From NCBI RefSeq assembly GCF_001989995.2, contig NZ_JAHGUP010000017.1:124001-188000 (forward strand): a stretch of 64,000 nt of DNA, read 5' to 3'. Origin of the DNA: Vibrio anguillarum. Lineage in GTDB: Bacteria > Pseudomonadota > Gammaproteobacteria > Enterobacterales > Vibrionaceae. Made by a program: the position numbers and the translations under genes. This document shows, one piece after another, positions 46,450 to 54,873 of the stretch (position 1 is its first letter; each line of letters begins with the position of its first letter). The notes beneath the pieces are model-generated. The model saw nothing but the letters and a program-made list of their open reading frames with translations. It searched no databases and was not told the DNA's origin.

Positions 46450-48129
46450 TTAGAATTGAGTAGCGAATGAAGAAGCGCTGACGGGCTGGATAGGAGAGTA
46501 TTTGGCCGTAACCAACGCATTTAATAGTGATACTCCTGTCGCCTCTTGTTCGGTAAACACTCTTGCACTCATCACTGCTTTTCCGCCGTTGATGAACACT
46601 TCTAATGAAGAATTATCCGCGAGAATCTGCAGCTCAACCTGTTCACATTCTAAGGCCAATTCACGAATCACATCACCTTGGCGTATCAAAGTATGGGAAC
46701 GATCAAAGCGTAATACTTTTTGCTGGGCATCCAAACTCAGTTCAATGTATTGCTCATCTTTTTCAAACAAACGTAAGCTTGCCCCCCACGGCAAAGTGAT
46801 ACACATTTCAAAACTTTTGGTGTTGAGAATGGTGCATTTATCGCTTAACTCCAAACTTACCGGCTGGTTGCATAACTGCTCTAGCTCCTTTATAGGCCTT
46901 TGAATAAGTTGACCATTCTCAACACTCAACTCACGCAGTGCCGTAAGTTGATGCAGCCAGCCGTTGTCACAACTAGGATGATTAATTTCGTCAGGCAGCC
47001 CCATCCATGCACACAAGACGCGCCGCCCGTCTGCCGTTTGCATTGTTTGAGGAGCATAAAAATCAAAGCCGTGATCCAGTGGTTGCAGATGACAAAAGTG
47101 AGGATGATCATTTTCATCCCATAAGACTTTTGCAATACGATTTTGATGGACAACTGTGTGGTTCACGTTATCTGAAATAATCCCTTGAGGGCCAAAAACA
47201 AAATAACTTTGGCCCGCAATTTCAAACATATCAGGGCATTCCCACATGTAACCTAGCGGTGCGATTTCTTCACCAAATAGACCATCGAAATGCCACTCTT
47301 TAAGATCATGTGAATGGTAAATAGCGATCCGACCTTGCAACTGCGTTGTTTGCGCGCCAAGCAACATGAGCCATTTGCCTCGGTGGCGCACTATTTTAGG
47401 GTCGCGAATGTGTTCCGTGACACCCGTTGGCAAATTACGGATCACTGGGCCACGTTTTTCAAAACGGAGGCCATCTTGCGACACAGCTAAACACTGCGTT
47501 GTTTGACGCAATCGCTGTTCACCTAACCGAACATTGCCAGTATAGAAAAGCATCAACTCATCGTTGTGACTTAAAGCATGACCAGAAAAAACTCCGTGAC
47601 TGTCATACCAATCTGATGGAGTCAGTGCAATACCTTGCCATTGCCAGTGAATAAGATCAGTACTCGTCAGTTGTACCCAATATTTATCCTTGTGCTCACA
47701 CCCATAAGGATACCACTGATAAAAAAGATGATATTTTCCTTGGTGATAAATGAAACCGTTTGGGTCATTGAGCAGCCCTTGCGGCGGAGAAATATGCCAC
47801 GTTGGACGAAAGGGACAATCGTTTGGCGAGGAATAGGCGTACGCATTAAGCCGCAGCTGAGAGTCAATCATTCGACCTAAACTGTTGATCAGTTCATCGG
47901 CATATTCATTGATGCTATCTTGTTGAATCAAAAATGAAAGCTGCCATTCACCGAGCACTTCACGCAATCGCATGTGGCTAGGCAAAACATTGACTAAAGC
48001 TGGATCTCGCAGCGCAATAACGATTTCGCCTCTTGGTGCGAGTACTCGCTGAATATTGGCCGGGCCGCCAACTAATCTCACCATCTCTTCAAATGACATT
48101 TTTTCCACTGGCACTGTTTCTAATGACAT
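46450..48129 (-). CDS. scrB: Sucrose-6-phosphate hydrolase with an N-terminal EIIB-like extension
   Basis: GH32 enzyme cleaving sucrose 6-phosphate to glucose 6-phosphate and fructose. The catalytic triad is clear: nucleophile Asp122 in LLNDPNGF, transition-state Asp in HIRDPKIV and acid/base Glu in WECPDMF. A C-terminal beta-sandwich covers about 420-559. At 559 residues it is roughly 75 longer than many ScrB proteins. The extra N-terminus (about 11-85) resembles a PTS EIIB domain (VGGPANIQ, ALRDPALV, GEWQLSFLI) but has APRGE where EIIB has the phosphorylated HCATR. A ScrR-type operator lies 18-31 bases upstream. It is the last gene on its strand, with scrR upstream. Confidence 0.94.
   Translation of the reverse strand: MSLETVPVEKMSFEEMVRLVGGPANIQRVLAPRGEIVIALRDPALVNVLPSHMRLREVLGEWQLSFLIQQDSINEYADELINSLGRMIDSQLRLNAYAYSSPNDCPFRPTWHISPPQGLLNDPNGFIYHQGKYHLFYQWYPYGCEHKDKYWVQLTSTDLIHWQWQGIALTPSDWYDSHGVFSGHALSHNDELMLFYTGNVRLGEQRLRQTTQCLAVSQDGLRFEKRGPVIRNLPTGVTEHIRDPKIVRHRGKWLMLLGAQTTQLQGRIAIYHSHDLKEWHFDGLFGEEIAPLGYMWECPDMFEIAGQSYFVFGPQGIISDNVNHTVVHQNRIAKVLWDENDHPHFCHLQPLDHGFDFYAPQTMQTADGRRVLCAWMGLPDEINHPSCDNGWLHQLTALRELSVENGQLIQRPIKELEQLCNQPVSLELSDKCTILNTKSFEMCITLPWGASLRLFEKDEQYIELSLDAQQKVLRFDRSHTLIRQGDVIRELALECEQVELQILADNSSLEVFINGGKAVMSARVFTEQEATGVSLLNALVTAKYSPIQPVSASSFATQF
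47875..48099 (-). other. Degenerate PTS EIIB-like domain inside scrB
   Basis: Residues 11-85 of ScrB align with the EIIB domain of ScrA in this window: LVGGPANIQ with LGGRENIQ, IALRDPALV with LALKDDALV, and the terminal helix INEYADELINSLG with VNQVYAEMAKLTG. The active-site cysteine and flanking His/Arg are not conserved, so it cannot carry phosphate in the usual way. Confidence 0.65.
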
Positions 48130-48146
48130 GACTTACACTCAATTTC

Positions 48147-48160
48147 TGGGAACGATTGCA
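48147..48160. promoter_or_regulatory. ScrR operator upstream of scrB
   Basis: TGGGAACGATTGCA, a near-palindromic LacI-family site, matches the reverse complement of the site before scrA (TGGGAACGTTTGCA) except for one base. Confidence 0.7.
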
Positions 48161-48247
48161 AAATATAAAAAAATAAGCCTGCTTGCAAGCATTGGTGAAA
48201 TATTGCCCTCAATTATGCGGGCTTCCCCTCAGCAAGTACCTTCAGTC

Positions 48248-49234
48248 TTAGCCGGTTTCACGTTCGATATTTTGGAATGTTAACACGACTTTACTCATCT
48301 CCTGCCCACGACCAGCAATACGTTCAAGCAACATCTTGGCTGCATTTTCACCTGCTTTATCAAAGGCATAGTTGAATGTTGATAAGCTTGGGTTACTGAC
48401 AAATGCGAGCTCATCATTGCCAACTCCTAATACTTTTATTTGCGATCCAACCTGAACTCCAGACTCTTGTAGTGCTTTCACCGCTCCAACCGCAATTCTA
48501 TCGGTTGCGCAAAAAAGACCATCTAATTGTGGGTATTGCGTGATTAATGTTTTAGCTTGTAAGTAACCAGATTCAATCGAAAAATCACCACGCACATGAA
48601 ACAACAGGGTTAAATTGTTGATACCCAGTGCTTGCTCTAACCCTTGAGAACGCAAGCAATCCACCGCTACGTCATCGCTCTGAACACCAATAAAACCAAT
48701 GTGTTGACAACCTTTTGCTATCAACCGTTTACCCGCTTCGAATCCAACGCGAAGATCATCATGAACAATACTTGGGATATCGTGCAGTGAACCATCTTGC
48801 CCAACCAATACCACCGGGACATTAGATTGTTGGATTGCTTTCACTAATGGCATATCAAGGTGTGTGGCGTAAAGTACAATGCCTTCGACCCTCTTTTGAT
48901 TAAATATTTGAATATATTCCAACTCTTTAGCGTGATCTTGATGAGTATTGGCAAGCAACACGTGTTTGCCCGCTTGTTCAAATATGGCACTTAAACCATC
49001 AACGCCTTGTGCTGTCGCATGCGAAGAGACTCGCGGAACGATGACTCCAATTAAATTGGTTTTTTGTGATTTGAGATCTTTAGCGACTTGGTTGACCATA
49101 TAGCCGCATTCGGAAATTGCCTTTAACACTTTGATTTTTGTAGACTCTTTAACACCATACTCATCATTTACAACGCGTGAAACCGTCGATTTAGAAACTC
49201 CGGCCAGCTTAGCGACATCGTGCAAACTCGACAT
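48248..49234 (-). CDS. scrR: ScrR, LacI-family sucrose regulon repressor
   Basis: A 328-residue repressor with the LacI DNA-binding head (LHDVAKLAGVSKSTVSRVVN, hinge KSQKTNLIGVIVPRVSS) and a periplasmic-binding-protein-like effector domain (VEGIVLYATHLD, CDGLFCATDRIAVGAVKALQE-like segment). The inducer is probably fructose or fructose 1-phosphate/6-phosphate by family analogy. It lies 118 bases upstream of scrB on the same strand and divergent from scrA. Sites before scrR itself suggest autoregulation. Confidence 0.94.
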   Translation of the reverse strand: MSSLHDVAKLAGVSKSTVSRVVNDEYGVKESTKIKVLKAISECGYMVNQVAKDLKSQKTNLIGVIVPRVSSHATAQGVDGLSAIFEQAGKHVLLANTHQDHAKELEYIQIFNQKRVEGIVLYATHLDMPLVKAIQQSNVPVVLVGQDGSLHDIPSIVHDDLRVGFEAGKRLIAKGCQHIGFIGVQSDDVAVDCLRSQGLEQALGINNLTLLFHVRGDFSIESGYLQAKTLITQYPQLDGLFCATDRIAVGAVKALQESGVQVGSQIKVLGVGNDELAFVSNPSLSTFNYAFDKAGENAAKMLLERIAGRGQEMSKVVLTFQNIERETG

Positions 49235-49256
49235 ACATAACCTTACTCATTCTGTT

Positions 49257-49296
49257 TTGGGATTGTTTGCAAAACTCAGTGCTGCAAACGCTCGAA
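49257..49296. promoter_or_regulatory. Two degenerate ScrR-type sites at the scrR promoter
   Basis: TGGGATTGTTTGCA (49258-49271) and TGCAAACGCTCGAA (49283-49296) resemble the scrB and scrA operators in opposite orientation, consistent with autorepression. Confidence 0.5.
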
Positions 49297-49409
49297 TAGT
49301 GTGATTCTAACGCTGTTTGTAGAATTATCGATCTCTCTTTTACTGATCTAATTCACAGAATCAATGGTTGGCTTTTGACTACTTTGAATTATTCATCAAA
49401 AATCCATTC

Positions 49410-49423
49410 TGCAAACGTTCCCA
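49410..49423. promoter_or_regulatory. ScrR operator upstream of scrA
   Basis: TGCAAACGTTCCCA lies about 85 bases before scrA and is the inverse of the scrB site with one mismatch. A TTGACT at 49375-49380 could be a -35 box. Confidence 0.7.
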
Positions 49424-49507
49424 AAAATACTTATTTTAATTTTATCCACCATGCTTATCTTAAAGAGATCAAGTCATCTGGATACCAAACAACAACCGGG
49501 GTGGGTT

Positions 49508-50947
49508 ATGAACTATCCAGTCATAGCAAAACAATTATTAGAGCAATTAGGTGGCAGAGAAAATATCCAAGCCCTTGCTCACTGTGCAACACGTTTAAGA
49601 TTAGCGCTAAAAGATGACGCATTGGTTGATGAACAAGCCATTGATTCACTTGAAGGTGTCAAAGGACAATTCAAAGTAGCTGGCCAATATCAAATTATTT
49701 TTGGCTCCGGTATCGTTAACCAAGTTTATGCGGAAATGGCCAAGTTGACCGGCCTTGCTGAAATGTCAACCAATGATGTTGCAAGCGCGGGTGCACAAAA
49801 GCAGAACCTAGTGCAGCGCGCCGTTAAAGGGTTGTCTGACATTTTTGTCCCTATTATCCCGGCCATCGTTGCTGGCGGTTTATTGATGGGGTTGTTCAAT
49901 GTACTGACAGCCACAGGGCTTTTTATCGAAGGGCAGTCACTGATTGATGCCAACCCGGGCTTGGCTGATCTTGCCAGCATGATCAACACCTTCGCTAACG
50001 CCCCTTTTGTTTATCTTCCTGTTTTGTTGGCATTTTCTGCTTCTAAAAAATTCGGCGGCAACCCATTCCTTGGCGCAGCATTAGGTATGTTGATGGTTCA
50101 CCCAGACCTGCTTAATGGTTGGGGATTTGGCGGCGCGTCTGTCGCAGGCACCATACCTACTTGGAATATTTTTGGTTTTGAGATCCAGAAAGTCGGCTAT
50201 CAAGGCTCTGTCTTACCCGTTTTAGTCTCCGCCTTTATTCTTGCAAAAATCGAAAATGGCCTGCGCAAAATTATCCCTTCTGTACTGGATAATTTACTGA
50301 CGCCTATGCTCTCGATTTTCATTGCAGGCTTTTTAACCTTCACTCTGGTAGGCCCGATTACCCGCGATATCGGCTTTCTATTGGGTGATGGGCTGAACTG
50401 GCTATACGATTCTGCTGGCTTCATTGGTGGTGCACTGTTTGGCTTTATCTACGCGCCGTTTGTGATTACTGGCATGCACCACAGCTTTATTGCTATCGAA
50501 ACACAACTATTGGCTGACATCGCCATTACTGGTGGTACGTTTATTTTTCCTATTGCGGCCATGTCAAACGTCGCACAAGGTGCAGCAGCTTTAGCGGTTG
50601 GTATGAACACCAAAGATATCAAATTAAAAGGCATTGCGATTCCATCAGGTGTGACCGCCCTTCTGGGCATTACCGAACCCGCTATGTTCGGTGTAAACCT
50701 GAAACTTCGCTACCCATTTATTGCTGCGATCATCGGTTCAGCTTGTGCCAGTGCATTCATTACCTTGTTTAATGTCAAAGCACAAGCGTTAGGCGCGGCT
50801 GGGCTTCCAGGAGTGATTTCCATTAACCCAGAGAAAATCAGCTACTACATGATTGGTATGCTGATTTCTTTTGTCATTGCCTTTACCTTAACACTTGTTT
50901 TGGGTGCCAAAGAGCGCGCAAAGCTTGATAAACAAGCAACAGCGTAA
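49508..50947 (+). CDS. scrA: Sucrose-specific PTS EIIBC
   Basis: Inner-membrane PTS permease that imports and phosphorylates sucrose to sucrose 6-phosphate. The 479-residue protein has an N-terminal EIIB domain with phosphocysteine Cys26 in AHCATRLRLALKD, and an EIIC domain of about ten membrane segments with GITEPAMFGVNLKLRYPF. There is no EIIA domain, so it must take phosphate from a separate EIIA-Glc type protein (not in the window). ATG 49508 (MNYPVIAKQLL) has GGGGTGGG upstream; the longer frame from 49451 is not supported. scrK follows 85 bases later. Confidence 0.95.
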   Translation: MNYPVIAKQLLEQLGGRENIQALAHCATRLRLALKDDALVDEQAIDSLEGVKGQFKVAGQYQIIFGSGIVNQVYAEMAKLTGLAEMSTNDVASAGAQKQNLVQRAVKGLSDIFVPIIPAIVAGGLLMGLFNVLTATGLFIEGQSLIDANPGLADLASMINTFANAPFVYLPVLLAFSASKKFGGNPFLGAALGMLMVHPDLLNGWGFGGASVAGTIPTWNIFGFEIQKVGYQGSVLPVLVSAFILAKIENGLRKIIPSVLDNLLTPMLSIFIAGFLTFTLVGPITRDIGFLLGDGLNWLYDSAGFIGGALFGFIYAPFVITGMHHSFIAIETQLLADIAITGGTFIFPIAAMSNVAQGAAALAVGMNTKDIKLKGIAIPSGVTALLGITEPAMFGVNLKLRYPFIAAIIGSACASAFITLFNVKAQALGAAGLPGVISINPEKISYYMIGMLISFVIAFTLTLVLGAKERAKLDKQATA

Positions 50948-51032
50948 CCCCCCAAGGCTGTTATGCTCCTAAGCCCGCTCGATGTGAGTGGGCTTATTTC
51001 TTCAGCGAATAACACGGATATTGGAAGAAAAA

Positions 51033-51953
51033 ATGAATCGAGTTTGGGTGACAGGCGACGCGGTCGTCGACTTAATTCCTGATGGTGAAGCACACTATCT
51101 AAAATGTCCGGGCGGTGCTCCGGCGAATGTGGCTGTTGCCATCGCAAGATTGGGGGGTAATAGCGCCTTTTTTGGCCGTGTGGGTAATGACCCTATGGGG
51201 CGCTTTATGCAATCCACATTAACCGAAGAGAAAGTGGACACCCGATATTTGCAGTTGGATGATCAACAAAGAACATCAACCGTCGTGGTCGATTTAGACT
51301 CGCACGGCGAACGCAGTTTTACCTTTATGGTGAAACCGAGCGCGGATCAATTCGTCCAATGTTTAGACATTCCGACCTTTTTAGCGGGTGAATGGCTGCA
51401 TTGTTGCTCCATTGCACTGGCCAGTGAACCGAGTCGCAGCACTACCATTGAAGCGATTAAACGCATCAAAGCCAATGGGGGATTTGTCAGTTTTGATCCC
51501 AATCTACGAGAAGAGGTCTGGCCTAACCCCGAAGAGATGCTCCCAGTGGTGATGAGCGTAGTGGCAATGGCGGATGTGGTTAAGTTTTCCGATGACGAAC
51601 TGCTCTTGCTCACGCAGCGCCCTAGCCTTGAGCAGGGATTAATCTCAGTGAAAGAATTGAACATTCCGCTGATTGTCATTACTCAAGGTGCAAAAGGAGC
51701 GCTGGTGATCACCGCAGAGATGCAAACAATGATTACGGGAAAAGCCGTAAAACCTATCGATACAACAGGTGCCGGAGATGCTTTTGTCGGTGGATTGCTG
51801 TGCCAGTTGTCATTACATAAAGAGTGGTTTACTAAGGGTAATATCATAAACGCAGTGCAATGGGCTAATGGCTGCGGAGCATTAGCCACCACTCAAAAAG
51901 GGGCAATGACAGCGCTACCAGATAAGCACATGCTTGATCGATGGATTGGCTAA
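51033..51953 (+). CDS. scrK: Fructokinase (PfkB family)
   Basis: Phosphorylates the fructose released by ScrB to fructose 6-phosphate. 306 residues with GGAPANVAVAIARLGG (N-terminal PfkB signature) and DTTGAGDAFVGGLL (C-terminal signature with the catalytic Asp). ATG 51033 (MNRVWVTGDAVVDL) has GGAAGA upstream and the family N-terminus. Downstream of scrA, it is probably in the same operon. A second, unrelated ROK-type fructokinase-like protein is encoded about 17 kb away. Confidence 0.95.
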   Translation: MNRVWVTGDAVVDLIPDGEAHYLKCPGGAPANVAVAIARLGGNSAFFGRVGNDPMGRFMQSTLTEEKVDTRYLQLDDQQRTSTVVVDLDSHGERSFTFMVKPSADQFVQCLDIPTFLAGEWLHCCSIALASEPSRSTTIEAIKRIKANGGFVSFDPNLREEVWPNPEEMLPVVMSVVAMADVVKFSDDELLLLTQRPSLEQGLISVKELNIPLIVITQGAKGALVITAEMQTMITGKAVKPIDTTGAGDAFVGGLLCQLSLHKEWFTKGNIINAVQWANGCGALATTQKGAMTALPDKHMLDRWIG

Positions 51954-52081
51954 AATGATGGCTTGTACTTACAAGGGCGTAAGTCGTGTTGAAGTTCAAG
52001 CAAACTGCGAAATAAACGGATGATTTTCAGAGGATATTTGCTACGCTTACTGCATGATTAAACAAATAGCACTCGGACCAG

Positions 52082-53596
52082 ATGCAGACATTTGTAAAAT
52101 ATGAACGATGTAGACGGTGGGTAGTTAGCTTACTATTTTGCTTACTGCCCATCGTTGTAGCTAGCCCAATTATCGCTTGGCAGACACGAGCTGATTTGAA
52201 TCATCACATGCAAAACGTTCTGGTAAAAGGTATAGATTACATTAATCTACTGCTAAGAAATGCTCATGTTGCCAACGAGCGTGCGGCGCCCTACCTTAAT
52301 ATGGATTGCCTAGATGCTACTCGTTATTTGCGCGAGCTAGTGGCGACAACTCCCGATATCCGGACCATCAATTTAGCAAAACAAAATACTATTTATTGTA
52401 ATTCGTTAACCGGTCAAGTAAACGATCACTACCAAATCGACAGCTATGTCAGTGGTGAGCTCTATTTAATGGCTGGTAATCGACTCACACCTCTCCGGCC
52501 TGTGTTGGCTTTTCACAGAACTTACGAACAGGGTATGGTGATCACTGGTGTTAGTTCCTATTACCTAACTAACATGCTTATTTTACTAGATGGCTATGGC
52601 AAACTTTATTTTCACGTTGGCAAAAATCACCTCGACGAGACTGGCGTTGTAACTTCCGAACCGTTATTTCCCACAATCATTAATACTTCAGAACGCTACC
52701 CTTATTCACTATCGACCCTATTAACTATTGATGACTACTGGCTTTATTTTAAAAACACCAAACAAACCAGTGCGATGTTAGCTCTCTTAATGGGAATCGG
52801 TTTAGGAGGATTTGTTTTTTGGAAACTCGGCCAAGCTTCGTCAATGCAAGGAGAAGTGAAACGCGCTATTCAATCCAACGAGTTCATTCCGTATGTACAA
52901 CCGATTGTTGATGGTAGTGGCCAGCTCAGCCATATTGAAGTGCTTGCTCGTTGGCAACATCCTGTTCATGGATTAGTGAGGCCCGATCTTTTTATTCCCT
53001 TAGCGGAAGAATCTGGGCTAATCATTCCTATTACGACTCAGTTAATGTCCCAAGTAGAGCATGAACTTTCATTACACCAGTCACAATTTCCAGAGCATTT
53101 CAGTATTGGATTTAATATTTCAGCCAAGCACTGCGTAGCTTCCAATTTGTTTGATGATTGCAAACACTTTATTGAAACCTTCGACAATCGTAAGCATATT
53201 TTAACGTTAGAGCTCACTGAGAGAGAGTTGGTTATTGATAGTGATGAAGCAAAAAAGCTCTTCCAGTCATTGGATAAAATAGGTGTGTTGCTGGCAATTG
53301 ATGATTTTGGTACGGGTCACTCTAGTTTGAACTATTTGCAAGAGTTCAAGTTTGACATTTTAAAAATCGACAGAAGCTTTATTACCATGATCGGTAGTGA
53401 TGCGATCTCTAGCCACATTGTTGAAAACTTAGTCGATTTGGCTAAGCGACTTGGGTTAAAAACCATCGCCGAAGGTGTGGAAACCCAAGATCAAATTGAT
53501 TTTTTGAACGAAAGAGAAATTGACTATTTACAAGGCTACTTCTTTTATAAACCTATGCCGCTCAGTGAGTTTATCACTCTGCTTAAAACCACCTAG
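52082..53596 (+). CDS. CSS-type EAL-domain cyclic-di-GMP phosphodiesterase
   Basis: A 504-residue membrane protein: TM1 at about 15-32, a periplasmic CSS-motif domain (about 35-235) with conserved cysteines in NMDCLD and YCNSL, TM2 at about 236-253 and a cytoplasmic EAL domain. The usual CSS triplet is CNS here. The EAL signature reads EVLARWQHP, and the other catalytic residues are present (FNISAKH, ELTEREL, AIDDFGTGHSSLNYL, LKIDRSF, AEGVET). PDE activity is therefore expected. Family members such as E. coli PdeC are controlled by periplasmic thiol redox state. Confidence 0.9.
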   Translation: MQTFVKYERCRRWVVSLLFCLLPIVVASPIIAWQTRADLNHHMQNVLVKGIDYINLLLRNAHVANERAAPYLNMDCLDATRYLRELVATTPDIRTINLAKQNTIYCNSLTGQVNDHYQIDSYVSGELYLMAGNRLTPLRPVLAFHRTYEQGMVITGVSSYYLTNMLILLDGYGKLYFHVGKNHLDETGVVTSEPLFPTIINTSERYPYSLSTLLTIDDYWLYFKNTKQTSAMLALLMGIGLGGFVFWKLGQASSMQGEVKRAIQSNEFIPYVQPIVDGSGQLSHIEVLARWQHPVHGLVRPDLFIPLAEESGLIIPITTQLMSQVEHELSLHQSQFPEHFSIGFNISAKHCVASNLFDDCKHFIETFDNRKHILTLELTERELVIDSDEAKKLFQSLDKIGVLLAIDDFGTGHSSLNYLQEFKFDILKIDRSFITMIGSDAISSHIVENLVDLAKRLGLKTIAEGVETQDQIDFLNEREIDYLQGYFFYKPMPLSEFITLLKTT

Positions 53597-53642
53597 ATCA
53601 ATCTCTGGCATTCCAATACGATGATAACTAGAACTTCAGTGG

Positions 53643-54410
53643 TTATTTCTTATGACGAGAGGCCAACTGAGCACGGTAGCGAGCTAAATGAAAACGCTTG
53701 CGAACAGGTTGTTGAACAGAAAGTTGTTTTAACACTTTATTAAGCTGTTTCGTGTGATGTGCACTATTATGCTCTGCTGATTGCCCATCTTCTTCAATGA
53801 AAAATGAGGCGACACTCGCGGTCAATAAACCGAAAAGTGTAATACCCGTCAACATCAGAAACACGGCAACACCACGCCCAAATGGAGTGATTGGATACAT
53901 ATCGCCGTAACCAACAGTAGTAATCGTGGTCATTGCCCACCAAATCGCATCAGAAAAATCATTGATTGGGCTATCCGTGCCTTTTTCGACCAAATAGACA
54001 AAAGCTGCAGAAAGAAGCACTGTCGATAAGCTGGTTAGCCCAATAAAGCTGAGCGTTTTTTGTCTCAGTACCGCCTTTGTTTGACGCCATGCTCTTGGCA
54101 AGATCAGTAAAATGCGTAAAAAACGGAGCGGACGTAGGAATGGCATGGCCACAATCAACACGTCAGGCCAATTCTTAATCATATAACGGATAGGATTGGG
54201 GCTCAGCAACACTTTAATAAGTAATTCTGTTGCAAACAATGCCCAAATAATCCAAAGCAGATGCTCCAGAAAATCAAGCTCTTCGGGCTGTAAAGGTGCA
54301 ATATCTGGTAGTAAAGCGACGATCACATAGACTACCGATAATAGCAGCATCGGAATTTCAGTTTTATGTTCGATCGCAGACAGTAGCTGTAAACGTGTTT
54401 TTAATTTCAT
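53643..54410 (-). CDS. Voltage-gated-type potassium channel protein
   Basis: A 255-residue inner-membrane ion channel. An N-terminal voltage-sensor-like set of helices contains an arginine-bearing helix (FLRPLRFLRILLILPRAWRQ). The pore region follows with selectivity filter TTITTVGYGDMYP, and the last helix (VFLMLTGITLFGLLTASVASFF). A basic C-terminal tail (RKRFHLARYRAQLASRH) ends the protein, with no RCK domain. The family conducts K+; the gating signal is unknown. It converges with the EAL gene. Confidence 0.9.
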   Translation of the reverse strand: MKLKTRLQLLSAIEHKTEIPMLLLSVVYVIVALLPDIAPLQPEELDFLEHLLWIIWALFATELLIKVLLSPNPIRYMIKNWPDVLIVAMPFLRPLRFLRILLILPRAWRQTKAVLRQKTLSFIGLTSLSTVLLSAAFVYLVEKGTDSPINDFSDAIWWAMTTITTVGYGDMYPITPFGRGVAVFLMLTGITLFGLLTASVASFFIEEDGQSAEHNSAHHTKQLNKVLKQLSVQQPVRKRFHLARYRAQLASRHKK

Positions 54411-54873
54411 GATTCAAATACCTTTTTCCGTTTACCTTAACGCTAAAAGTACCAAGTGAACAGTACAACCATCCCTTTCGTTACCCGATTAGCACCCAAT
54501 TCAAAATGGAAATCACTATAAACTAGGTGGTTGAGATGTAAAGAATTGTGACCTTAACAGAGCTTAAAATAACCATCTTGAGCGTTATTCTAAGCTCTTC
54601 ACACCCAATATCTCACTCACAAAAATCTCAAAAACACCATAGGAGTCAAGTTTCAATTGTGATACGATGCACAACTTTATGGATATCTCTCTATTTTCAT
54701 ATGGACGTGACCCGATACCCAAGCCACTTAGGATGCTGTCGATGACCAGTAAGTGAGGCCGAAAAAACATCAATAAAATGGTGTAATTGGCGTCAATGAA
54801 CGTGATCAATACAGCAATGCTGCAAGTGGGACAGGTATAACTCCGTTGTTTTACTCCGAGGTCACTTATTACC
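54411..54873. other. Intergenic region upstream of a chemoreceptor gene
   Basis: 463 bases between the divergent potassium channel and receptor genes. Short open frames on both strands have no supported start or similarity. A stem CCACTTA/TAAGTG near 54714-54752 is the only structure I note. No match to the cyclic-di-GMP riboswitch core was seen. Confidence 0.5.

Noticed and set aside
54650..54860. Cyclic-di-GMP or other known riboswitch before the 54874 receptor gene
   Set aside because: The conserved core of known classes was not found and only a short stem is present.
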